Shown piece by piece: positions 1 to 6,173 of a stretch of DNA of 7,043 bases. How positions within the stretch are numbered: the first letter of the stretch is position 1; every line of letters begins with the position of its first letter. The stretch is from Myxococcales bacterium (GTDB lineage Bacteria; Myxococcota_C; UBA6777). Location: the NCBI GenBank assembly GCA_027005175.1, contig JALTMC010000494.1:1-7043 (forward strand). Direction: 5' to 3'. The notes under the pieces were generated by a model. It made no database searches, was not told the origin of the DNA, and saw only the letters and a program-made list of their open reading frames with translations. A program made the translations under genes and the position numbers.

Positions 1-1
1 C

Positions 2-130
2 CTCGATGAGTCGCGACGTGCTGAAAAAGCTTATTCTTTGTGGATCGCCATTCGACGCCATCACAAGATCAATCGTCTTGTGGTGTTTGATCCTTCAGGC
101 AAAGTTATCAATCGATTTGATAGTAGGTAG
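2..130 (+). CDS. C-terminal end of an unidentified protein (5' end outside window)
   Basis: An open frame enters from the left edge and runs 42 codons to a TAG at 128-130. The residues read like a genuine protein C-terminus: a charged helix-like stretch (DESRRAEKAYSLWIAIRR) followed by a strand-like segment (INRLVVFDPSGKVINRF). No family is recognisable from so short a piece and I assign no function. The stop codon lies within the first unit of the tandem repeat that follows, so the repeat provides the end of this gene. It converges with the kinase gene, whose stop lies in the last unit of the same array. That it is coding is inferred from composition and the uninterrupted frame only. Confidence 0.6.
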   Translation, partial: LDESRRAEKAYSLWIAIRRHHKINRLVVFDPSGKVINRFDSR

Positions 131-326
131 CTATTTTCGGCATACAAAGACAACACGTCCACCCCTGGGAACTTGGTAGCTATTTTCAGCATACAAAGAT
201 AATACGTCTATCCTTGGGGGAGCTTGGTAGCTATTTTCGGCATACAAAGACAACACGTCCACCTTTGGGGGAGCTTGGTAGCTATTTTCGGCATACAAAG
301 ACAACACGTCCACCCTGGGGGAGCTT
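126..326. repeat. Tandem array of four ~50-bp repeats between convergent genes
   Basis: Four head-to-tail units at 126-174 (49 bp), 175-225 (51 bp), 226-276 (51 bp) and 277-326 (50 bp) all begin GGTAGCTATTTTC, continue through GCATACAAAGA and CGTC, and end near GGGGGAGCTT. Unit 2 is the most diverged, with several C-to-T and G-to-A changes. The units abut with no spacers, so this is not CRISPR. Each unit contains the palindrome TAGCTA, giving a TAG stop on both strands; unit 1 ends the plus-strand gene and unit 4 ends the kinase gene. No T-run follows a stable stem, so a classical terminator is not supported. It may be a minisatellite that spread into the intergenic gap. Confidence 0.9.
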
Positions 327-2327
327 GCTTGCGCGATAGTTGCGACATGAGGGGGAGGGTTTGTATCGTCGACAATACGCCTGGATGATTCGGAGGATTC
401 GGCGTTGTAGGGAGCGGCGTTTGCAGATCACAGGAGATCGCTTCCAGCTTTGGGAGAGACGCAGTCCTGCGTCATAGATCGTTTCTTTGGCTGCGCGATT
501 GATATAGCGGCTAGTTCGGGTTGTTAGTTTTCTTCCCAAAGCGCGATCGAGCTGCCCATATCGAATAAGAGGGCTCCTGCTGGGGCAGGAACGGCGAGGG
601 GGAGGGCGTTGAATGATGCGTCGTGGACGAGGTCGAACTAGCATCGCAACTCGAACAGGGGCTTTTCGACGGACCACTCTCCTTGGGGGGGGGCGAGGAA
701 TGACGATGCGTCGAACAACGGGCCGTGGGCGTGGTCTCACATAACGACGGACATAGCTGCGGCGGAATTGACGTCGGCGTCGGCGTCGGCGTCGATAGCG
801 TCGAGTCATACGACGACGAACAATACGACGACGAACAATACGACGACGAACACGAGGGTTTCGTTGTTTGACTTTCCGTCGCGGGGTCACCATTCTGGGT
901 GGAATGTATCGAATCGAAGGTGCTCGGGTGCGACGTTGTTGAGGAACGATACGCCGAACAAGAGTGGGGTGCTGACGCCTCATCTTGGGGTGTAGAGTTG
1001 GGTTTGCATCGTTGTCAGGGCCTTGGAAGGCAAAGAATCCTCCTACGCCTACGGCCAGGACAAGCATGGCGATGATACCGATCCACAGCCCTTGGCGGCT
1101 GGAAGGAGGGGCAGATGCAGGGCTTGGACTCTCGACGGGAGCGGAGAGGGCCTCGCTTGCTTCGAGTTCTTGAAGCTCTTGAAGCTCCTGAAGTGCAAGG
1201 ATCTGTGATGTGTTGATAGAGCGTCCTGAGATGCTGTCACCAAGCCATAATAAGAGGTCTCCACGCAGTACATCAATGCTGAGGTAGCGTTTGTCCTTTT
1301 CGTAGGCGAGGGCCTTGTTGACAATCGCGGTCAGGTCGTCTGGGATACCTTCCATGGGGGGAGGACCATGTTGGTGTAACGTAAACAACTCAAAAAGGTT
1401 TTTTGCGGGGAAGGGGTGAACTCCTGTGAGGATCTCGTAGAGGACAACGCCCAAGGAGAAGATATCTGTACGATGGTCCATGTCTTCGTTGAGAGCCTGT
1501 TCCGGTGACATATACCGGAAGGTTCCCATGACAACACCTGTGGTTGACAGATTATCATTCATGCTATCAATGCGAGACAAGCCAAAGTCAAAGACTTTGG
1601 CAAACTGATCACCGGCCACACTCTGCAACATGATGTTGTGTGGCTTCAAGTCGCGATGGATGATACTCTTTTGGTGGGCCTCTGACAGCGCGCTGCACAC
1701 TTGCACAAAGATGGGTAAGGCTTCGCGTGGCGGGAGTTTTCCCTTTTTTACAACCTGGTTGAGATCATGGCCGGTGAGAAGCTCCATGACCATAAATTGG
1801 GCTCGGACCTCCATGCCTGCCGCACGCTCTTCGTACAGCTCTCCATAGTTATAGACACGGATGTTGTGGGGGTTCTGTAGCATGTTGAGGATCTTGACTT
1901 CACGCTTAAATCGCTCCACAATTTCCGGGTCCATCATATTTTTGTTGAACTTGACAGCGCATTCACGACGAAATGTCTCTGCGTTGTCTTGTTCAATGGC
2001 GCGATAGACCTCTCCCATTCCACCGCCACCGAGAAACTCTCGGATTCGATAGAGGACATTGCCCCAGTTGATGTCACGACCACTGAACTCTCCGAGCAAG
2101 CGGCGTCCGCACACATTGCATTCGCGGTTGGCTCCCTGGTAGTGACGGTGCATTGTGCATGTTTCATCCATGCACAGATACAAACCAGAGAAACTCTGCA
2201 TACATTGAGGACATTGACTTGCGGTTAGCAAACCAGAGTGAGTGTATTGACACCAGGGACACGCAATCACAGAGCTTTCTCCATCGTAGCTAGGGCGTTC
2301 GCTATTCTGTGACGCATTTGTTCCCAC
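282..2327 (-). CDS. Membrane-anchored Ser/Thr protein kinase with N-terminal zinc ribbons and Arg-rich C-terminal region
   Basis: A 681-residue eukaryotic-like (PknB-type) kinase that phosphorylates Ser/Thr on target proteins. The N-terminus has two zinc-ribbon-like Cys sets (C23/C26 with C39/C42; C52/C57 with C70/C73). The kinase domain spans about 92-362: glycine loop FLGGGGMGEVYRA (98-110), VK lysine K126, helix-C E143, HRDLKPHN with catalytic D226, DFG D247, and SPE 274-276 in the APE position, so it should be active. A short LQE-repeat linker leads to one transmembrane helix (about 413-436). Beyond it lie about 130 residues that are roughly 40% Arg, then a small Cys-containing region (C581, C635, C652, C661), probably periplasmic. 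The GTG start is supported by AGAGG five bases upstream. The last 14 residues or so and the stop come from the tandem repeat. It is the distal gene of the minus-strand cluster, 62 bp after ygfZ. Its substrate is unknown. Confidence 0.93.
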   Translation of the reverse strand: MGTNASQNSERPSYDGESSVIACPWCQYTHSGLLTASQCPQCMQSFSGLYLCMDETCTMHRHYQGANRECNVCGRRLLGEFSGRDINWGNVLYRIREFLGGGGMGEVYRAIEQDNAETFRRECAVKFNKNMMDPEIVERFKREVKILNMLQNPHNIRVYNYGELYEERAAGMEVRAQFMVMELLTGHDLNQVVKKGKLPPREALPIFVQVCSALSEAHQKSIIHRDLKPHNIMLQSVAGDQFAKVFDFGLSRIDSMNDNLSTTGVVMGTFRYMSPEQALNEDMDHRTDIFSLGVVLYEILTGVHPFPAKNLFELFTLHQHGPPPMEGIPDDLTAIVNKALAYEKDKRYLSIDVLRGDLLLWLGDSISGRSINTSQILALQELQELQELEASEALSAPVESPSPASAPPSSRQGLWIGIIAMLVLAVGVGGFFAFQGPDNDANPTLHPKMRRQHPTLVRRIVPQQRRTRAPSIRYIPPRMVTPRRKVKQRNPRVRRRIVRRRIVRRRMTRRYRRRRRRRRQFRRSYVRRYVRPRPRPVVRRIVIPRPPPRRVVRRKAPVRVAMLVRPRPRRIIQRPPPRRSCPSRSPLIRYGQLDRALGRKLTTRTSRYINRAAKETIYDAGLRLSQSWKRSPVICKRRSLQRRILRIIQAYCRRYKPSPSCRNYRASKLPQGGRVVFVCRK
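685..693. repeat. Nine-base G/C homopolymer inside the kinase gene
   Basis: Nine consecutive G on the plus strand, read as C in the kinase gene, encode part of the PRPPPRR segment at residues 544-550. Slippage here would shift the frame only beyond the kinase and membrane segments, changing the C-terminal region. Confidence 0.85.
772..854. repeat. In-frame micro-repeats encoding the poly-Arg segment of the kinase
   Basis: Two arrays lie side by side in the kinase gene. At 772-794 CGTCGG is repeated almost four times and encodes the uninterrupted run of eight Arg (residues 512-519). At 810-854 three 15-bp units of the form ACGACGACGAACAAT encode the repeated IVRRR motif (about residues 493-507). 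Both unit sizes are multiples of three, so copy-number change preserves the frame. Confidence 0.85.
1161..1196. repeat. 9-bp tandem repeat encoding the LQE linker of the kinase
   Basis: Four 9-bp units (two exact TTGAAGCTC flanked by diverged copies) encode the LQELQELQELEA stretch at about residues 379-390, a probable charged helix between the kinase domain and the transmembrane segment. Confidence 0.75.
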
Positions 2328-2332
2328 GTCAA

Positions 2333-2337
2333 CCTCT
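2333..2337 (-). promoter_or_regulatory. Ribosome binding site fixing the kinase GTG start
   Basis: On the minus strand AGAGG lies five bases before GTG (2327-2325). The first residues are then MGTNASQ. No ATG in the frame is better placed, so GTG is taken as the start. Confidence 0.75.
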
Positions 2338-2340
2338 TTT

Positions 2341-2376
2341 CCTCAACGTGCTCTGCTCACAAAAGTTTTATTGAGG
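2341..2376. repeat. Short inverted repeat between ygfZ and the kinase gene
   Basis: CCTCAA at 2341-2346 is the reverse complement of TTGAGG at 2371-2376, with 24 bases between. It fills most of the 62-bp gap between the two genes. No T-run follows on either strand, so it is not a clear terminator. It could be a weak processing or attenuation hairpin, or chance. Confidence 0.35.
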
Positions 2377-2389
2377 GGCTTTCTGCAAA

Positions 2390-3364
2390 TTATGGCGTAA
2401 ATTCCACCAATTGGATAGGTATCGCTCTCTCTTCTACAACCGCTTGTAATTGTTCGGCCTCTTCCAGCATCTTGTGCTTCAGCAATGCTCGGTACAGTGG
2501 AGTGTGGTCTGACAAGATCCATTGGCTGACAACTTTGCCCACCTCTTTTCCCGATTCGTCCTGAATGAGTGCGTTGTCTGGGAGGGGTTCGGAGGCCCGG
2601 AGAGTATACAAATACTTCGTGGCTTGTCCACGATGTTGGGTTCGGGCCACAACCTCTTGCCCAACAAAACAACCTTTGGCAAAGTCCACATGTGTTTCTT
2701 CGAGGCGTGCCTCATGAACAAGCAATCCCTCCAGATCTTGCTGACTATCATACCATTGATAGGCTGCTCGCAAGGTGAGGAATTCTGTCTCAGAGAGGGG
2801 GGGGCAGCCCTTTTGTTGTAACGTCTCCATGAGGGCGGGTGCATCTTCAGAGCGGGTCCAAATGACCAGGGTCTCCAGAGGTTGAAGGATGGGGTATCGC
2901 GTGCCCCAGATGGCAACGTCGACAGTGGGGAGTAGTGAGTCGAGTCGGAGGCCTTTGTTCATGTCAGGCAGACTTAATTCGAAGGCTTCCAGTAGGGGAC
3001 TCAGGGTATGACCTGTACACAGAAGAGGTTGGTATTGTTGACTCAAGTTGAGAGTGATGTCTTCCATGATGTGATAGCGGTTGAGAAAATCGTATAACTT
3101 TTGCCCCTCACCAGGAGGGCTTAATAGGAGGATCTCATCCTCTTGGGAACACAGCAGTGCCTCTCCCTCCATTCGGCCTTTGACCGTGAGGTAGAGTGTT
3201 GGATTGCCGTCTCCAGGGGATAATTTTCGTATGGTATTGGTGAGCAGCCCTTTGAGAAAATCAACCCGGTCTTTGCCTGAAATCGTGAGCATCTCCCAGC
3301 TTGTCAGGGGATAGAACGCTGCTGTGGGTGTGGGCAAAGATATCGTTTGTATGGATGCAGCCAT
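2390..3364 (-). CDS. ygfZ: YgfZ/GcvT-family folate-binding protein (Fe-S cluster assembly or repair factor)
   Basis: A 324-residue member of the YgfZ branch of the GcvT (aminomethyltransferase-like) fold. In Escherichia coli YgfZ binds tetrahydrofolate and supports the activity of certain Fe-S enzymes such as MiaB; that role is transferred here by family. The diagnostic KGCFVGQE motif is present at residues 230-237, followed by a conserved Arg and HRG, with the invariant Cys at 232. The N-terminal part (WEMLTISGKDRVDFLKGLLTN) matches the usual start of the folate-binding domain. The length agrees with the family (about 326). The start at 3364 is chosen because GGAG sits nine bases upstream. 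An ATG six codons earlier (3382) directly follows the stop of the preceding gene but has no Shine-Dalgarno sequence; it would give 330 residues. An eight-G run (2797-2804) lies inside the gene without breaking the frame. Confidence 0.92.
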   Translation of the reverse strand: MAASIQTISLPTPTAAFYPLTSWEMLTISGKDRVDFLKGLLTNTIRKLSPGDGNPTLYLTVKGRMEGEALLCSQEDEILLLSPPGEGQKLYDFLNRYHIMEDITLNLSQQYQPLLCTGHTLSPLLEAFELSLPDMNKGLRLDSLLPTVDVAIWGTRYPILQPLETLVIWTRSEDAPALMETLQQKGCPPLSETEFLTLRAAYQWYDSQQDLEGLLVHEARLEETHVDFAKGCFVGQEVVARTQHRGQATKYLYTLRASEPLPDNALIQDESGKEVGKVVSQWILSDHTPLYRALLKHKMLEEAEQLQAVVEERAIPIQLVEFTP

Positions 3365-3373
3365 TCGGAAAGT

Positions 3374-3377
3374 CTCC
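3374..3377 (-). promoter_or_regulatory. Ribosome binding site favouring the inner ygfZ start
   Basis: Minus-strand GGAG lies nine bases before the ATG at 3364-3362, whereas the ATG at 3382-3380 is preceded by the pyrimidine-rich CTACTTCCTTAA. Confidence 0.55.
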
Positions 3378-3382
3378 GGCAT

Positions 3383-4105
3383 TTAAGGAAGTAGAGTCGC
3401 CACAGTATGTGCAAAGGTCTTGAGGTGTTTCCCTTTTGGACAGTACTTCTGGTGACAACTGAGAGAGAACACGGACGTACGAGTTTGTACGTTGAGGTAA
3501 GAGACATCGCTGCGATGAGCAACAAAGGAATGAAGCCCTGCGACGGCTTTGGCGTGGGGGCGGACGTTGGGATAGCTTCTCTGCTGACTAGCCCAGCGTG
3601 CTTGGATTGCCTGTGGCTTACCAAGCCAAACCTGCAAACCCAGGATATATTGGTTGGCTGTTGGTTGGTGTCGCAAGACAAACTGAACGGCATCATACCG
3701 ACGGCTACGTGGAATTCCCTGTAAAAAGACAGCTTGTAACGGCTTGGGGAAACCAAGGACCTTTTGAACCATCGCAGCAGGCAGCAACTTTCTTTTATAG
3801 ATTAAGCCACTTGTTGGATCCAAAATTCGACGTCGGAGCCTTTCAAACCGCTGTTTTAGGCTGATGGATGACGCTTGTGTCGTTGGTCTTGTTGTGGAGA
3901 TTGCATTGGCAAAGGATCGTTTTCGAGGTTGAGGAGCACGCCTCTGAGGTTGGGGAGTATGCCTCTGAGGTCGGAGGGCTCTTGGTGAGAGGCGCTTCGA
4001 TGTTTTTGGGGAAATGGGTAGTTTGTCGTTTCTTCGAGCAAGGATATAAAGTGCGAGTGCTCCGAACAAAACAGCCAAAATAAGCAGTGTGGATCGTTCA
4101 TTCAT
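3383..4105 (-). CDS. Small single-pass membrane protein of unknown function
   Basis: A 240-residue protein I do not recognise. It starts MNERS, has one hydrophobic segment at about 6-23 followed by Arg residues (a signal anchor), then a Pro/Gln/Arg-rich linker (about 30-65) with a heptad-like repeat RHTPQPQ/RRAPQPR, and a C-terminal region (about 80-240) of mixed strands and helices. A Cys pair, CHQKYC (217-222), near the end could form a disulfide if the domain is periplasmic. The frame is open 38 codons further upstream, but that stretch is the conserved leader rather than protein. The ATG at 4105 is chosen because the leader similarity ends there and AAGAG lies 11 bases upstream. It sits 110 bp after the patatin gene and just before ygfZ, and shares a leader with the patatin gene, suggesting a linked envelope or lipid-related role. 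That link is inference. Confidence 0.75.
   Translation of the reverse strand: MNERSTLLILAVLFGALALYILARRNDKLPISPKTSKRLSPRALRPQRHTPQPQRRAPQPRKRSFANAISTTRPTTQASSISLKQRFERLRRRILDPTSGLIYKRKLLPAAMVQKVLGFPKPLQAVFLQGIPRSRRYDAVQFVLRHQPTANQYILGLQVWLGKPQAIQARWASQQRSYPNVRPHAKAVAGLHSFVAHRSDVSYLNVQTRTSVFSLSCHQKYCPKGKHLKTFAHTVATLLP
3925..3987. repeat. 21-bp tandem repeat in the Pro-rich linker of the membrane protein
   Basis: Units at 3925-3945 and 3946-3966 differ at three positions, and a third at 3967-3987 is degenerate. Each encodes seven residues, giving the RHTPQPQ/RRAPQPR repeat. The unit size keeps the frame, so the linker can vary in length without disrupting the flanking parts. Confidence 0.7.
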
Positions 4106-4207
4106 CAGAAAAAAAACTCTTATGTTGTGGGCGTGGCAACCCCCTCCCGATCGCGGACCCGGCAGGACCTTCAGGGTGAAGCCCGAATGGAGTGGGGGTC
4201 GTTGACA
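4106..4207 (-). promoter_or_regulatory. Conserved 102-nt leader, copy A (upstream of membrane-protein gene)
   Basis: The bases before the ATG of the small membrane-protein gene are about 87% identical (90 of 103 aligned columns by hand) to those at 6073-6173 before the patatin gene. They run from TGTCAAC at the 5' end to TTTTTTTTCTG next to the ATG. A 26-nt block (4165-4140) is identical in both copies. Three alignment gaps change the reading frame, so the conservation is not of a peptide. Possible pairing joins CCCCC (4198-4194) plus TCC with the G-rich block GGAGGGGG, enclosing a small hairpin at 4184-4174. AAGAG at 4121-4117 is the probable ribosome binding site. I cannot match it to a known riboswitch class. 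Confidence 0.75.
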
Positions 4208-4219
4208 ATCGATTGTCAA
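4202..4219. repeat. Perfect 18-bp palindrome at the patatin stop codon
   Basis: TTGACAATCGATTGTCAA equals its own reverse complement. It covers the TGA stop of the patatin gene (4218-4216) and overlaps the 5' end of leader copy A. With no loop and no T-run it resembles a dimeric-protein operator rather than a terminator. Leader copy B shares only the TGTCAA half, so the palindrome is specific to this site. Confidence 0.6.
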
Positions 4220-6072
4220 GCCTGATTGATAGAGATGATTCGTCGTACTTCAGGATCTCCGGCGATCCATGACTCAATTGCCGGACGTGCTGCATGATAC
4301 CCCAATTTTACAATGCTATCAAAGGCACCCATACTTAAAAAGGAGAACTGTTCGAGTGGGGGTTCAATATAGAGGTCCACAGACTGCTTGATCTTCTCTG
4401 CGTCAAAAACTCCGTGCAAAAACACACTTCGCAATGCGATATGGAAAATATTCGGAAACGACTCTGTTTTGAATGGGTTTACCGCATTTAAGAGCATACC
4501 GATGGAAGACTGGTTGGCGGGCAATCCGTTGCAGATGTTCATGTCCAGGGTTGGAATGACATTGACAGCTATTTTTTTCCCTTGACAGTATTTCTCTGTG
4601 TGTAAGGCTGGAAGGTTGTCGAGAATTGCTCCGTCCACAAGAAGATCCCCATGCTCATCGGTGTAGGGAGGATAGAATCCTGGAAGGGCACCGCTGGCCA
4701 TCAGGCGATCCCAAAGCAATCCTTGATCCAGCAGCTTAATCCGGGCCTGGGTCAGGTTGCTGGAAGAGCAGTAATACTTACTCCATAGATCTTCGATACG
4801 TCGCTCTCCAAAGATCTGTTGAAAGCCTGCGCGTAACATCCTTGTTCGCAACATGGATACGATGGGTACATTGATATCCATGAAGAGGTTTTTGGGAAAG
4901 GCTGCTTTGGTCTGTTGAGCGATCTGTTGATGGGACCACCCACAGACTTGTTGGGCCGCGATAGTCGCTCCAGCGCTCACACCACAAGCTAGATCAATGG
5001 GAACATCGTACTCACGCAAAGCGCGGAGAACACCAATATGAGCCATCCCCAGTGCACCACCTCCTGCGAGCGAGAGGGCGATCGAGCGACCTGTGAGGTA
5101 ACGTACCAAGCGTTTGAGATCGGGCTTGCTGCCCAATCTGATATGGTAATGAGAGTCTACAGGGTAAGTGTCGAGCCAAAATCGTGTTCCCGATGGTGTT
5201 CGGGTGGAGTCTGGGTGGACAAGGACAAGCTCTCTCCTGCGAGAAATACCCGGACGCTGCTTTGTATAAGGCCGACCAAGATCTCCTTGTGGGCTTCGTG
5301 TCGCATTCGCAAGCAAGAGAAGGCGATCTCCATGATGAACACAGAATTTGGTCCAGGCTGTTTCGTTATGATCTGCTTCCATAATGAGAAAATCATAATG
5401 TTGCTCTTGCTCGTGGAGCCAGAATACGATTTTACTCACGGTCTCATCATCAAAATTGCCCAGGCTGATGCCTGTCTGTTGACCGATGTTTACGCTGCTG
5501 AGGCGCAGCACTCTTCCCCAGTGGGATAGTTCTTGTTCCAACCTCTTACAAAAGTGAGAGGTGGGTAGTTGTTCGGAGATCGGTATCACCGAAAAGATCT
5601 TCGTGACCGTTTGGGACTCGGAGGACCCTGTGATATTGTTTTGGAGTCGTTCGATGAGAACCTGATTCATCATTAAGAGGGTATCTGGGTGTGTCTCTAT
5701 CAGCTTGCGGAAATTCTGTTTGGACAAGGTGACCAGGATAGAGTCCCGAAAGGCGATGATGGTAGCGGTGCGTGTTTCTTCCGTCAGGACAGACATCTCT
5801 CCGATGGATTCACCGGGCTTGATCTCTCCAATCAGTTCAGAGGCACCGTCCTCCGCTTCACGTACAGCACCCAGTCGGCCCGACACTAGGATATAGAGTT
5901 CATTGCCCTGTGTCCCCTGTTGAAATAGTGTTGTGTTTGGAGGTAAGCGTATCCATTCCAGTTGTTTATAAATCATCTCAAAGCTAGATTCATCCAGCTT
6001 TGTCAACATACTTGACTCTCGCAGAAACGATTTCCCACTTTTCGTAGGTTCTATCCTCTCGTACGAACTCAT
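4216..6072 (-). CDS. Cyclic-nucleotide-binding patatin-like phospholipase (NTE family)
   Basis: A 618-residue protein built like the bacterial counterpart of neuropathy target esterase (PNPLA6/NTE1), lysophospholipases that deacylate phospholipids at membranes. Residues about 22-145 form a cNMP-binding domain with ELYILVSGRL and a phosphate-binding-cassette-like IGEMSVLTEETRTATI (R101 as likely phosphate contact). About 155-300 is the NTE-type linker (VIPISEQLP, WLHEQEQHYDFLIMEAD). The patatin domain begins near 330: oxyanion loop GGGALG (337-342), nucleophile elbow GVSAGA with Ser366, and catalytic Asp480 in DGA. Both dyad residues are intact, so activity is expected. No transmembrane segment is clear. 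The frame is open upstream to 6414, but the true start is taken as the ATG at 6072, where leader copy B ends with AAGAGG ten bases upstream. It is the first gene of the minus-strand cluster. Which nucleotide it binds, if any, cannot be read from the sequence. Confidence 0.92.
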   Translation of the reverse strand: MSSYERIEPTKSGKSFLRESSMLTKLDESSFEMIYKQLEWIRLPPNTTLFQQGTQGNELYILVSGRLGAVREAEDGASELIGEIKPGESIGEMSVLTEETRTATIIAFRDSILVTLSKQNFRKLIETHPDTLLMMNQVLIERLQNNITGSSESQTVTKIFSVIPISEQLPTSHFCKRLEQELSHWGRVLRLSSVNIGQQTGISLGNFDDETVSKIVFWLHEQEQHYDFLIMEADHNETAWTKFCVHHGDRLLLLANATRSPQGDLGRPYTKQRPGISRRRELVLVHPDSTRTPSGTRFWLDTYPVDSHYHIRLGSKPDLKRLVRYLTGRSIALSLAGGGALGMAHIGVLRALREYDVPIDLACGVSAGATIAAQQVCGWSHQQIAQQTKAAFPKNLFMDINVPIVSMLRTRMLRAGFQQIFGERRIEDLWSKYYCSSSNLTQARIKLLDQGLLWDRLMASGALPGFYPPYTDEHGDLLVDGAILDNLPALHTEKYCQGKKIAVNVIPTLDMNICNGLPANQSSIGMLLNAVNPFKTESFPNIFHIALRSVFLHGVFDAEKIKQSVDLYIEPPLEQFSFLSMGAFDSIVKLGYHAARPAIESWIAGDPEVRRIISINQA

Positions 6073-6173
6073 CAGAAAAAAACCTCTTAGGTTGTGGGCG
6101 TGGAAATCCCCCTCCCGATCGCGGACCCGGCAGAATCTACAGGACGAAGTCCGAATGGATGGGGTAGTTGACA
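6073..6173 (-). promoter_or_regulatory. Conserved 101-nt leader, copy B (upstream of patatin gene)
   Basis: This is the second copy of the leader at 4106-4207, again from TGTCAAC to TTTTTTTCTG directly before an ATG. The identical 26-nt core lies at 6133-6108. CCCC-A-TCC (6164-6157) can pair with GGAGGGGG (6115-6108). The enclosed hairpin GGAC-TTC-GTCC (6152-6142) has A6150-T6144 where copy A has G4182-C4176, a compensatory change. AAGAGG at 6088-6083 is the likely ribosome binding site, separated from the ATG by a T-rich spacer. Confidence 0.75.

Noticed and set aside
131-313. Minus-strand 60-codon frame with a 17-residue repeat (VDVLSLYAENSYQAPP)
   Set aside because: It is the in-frame part of the 51-bp tandem repeat, starts at a GTG with no ribosome binding site, and overlaps the end of the kinase gene. 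It is better explained by the repeat than by a gene.
126-326. Possible CRISPR array
   Set aside because: The repeats are directly adjacent with no unique spacers, and are not identical.
768-995. Plus-strand frame rich in Ser/Ala/Thr/Asn repeats
   Set aside because: It is the complement of the Arg-repeat region of the kinase, with no ribosome binding site or domain.
2341-2376. Intrinsic terminator between ygfZ and the kinase gene
   Set aside because: The inverted repeat has only 6-bp arms, a 24-base loop and no following T-run.
4106-4219. N-terminal extension of the small membrane protein by 38 codons
   Set aside because: It begins at a TTG inside the palindrome and consists of leader A. 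The ATG at 4105 gives a proper membrane anchor at the N-terminus.
5038-5529. 163-codon plus-strand frame
   Set aside because: It lies wholly opposite the well-supported patatin coding sequence and has no recognisable protein features.
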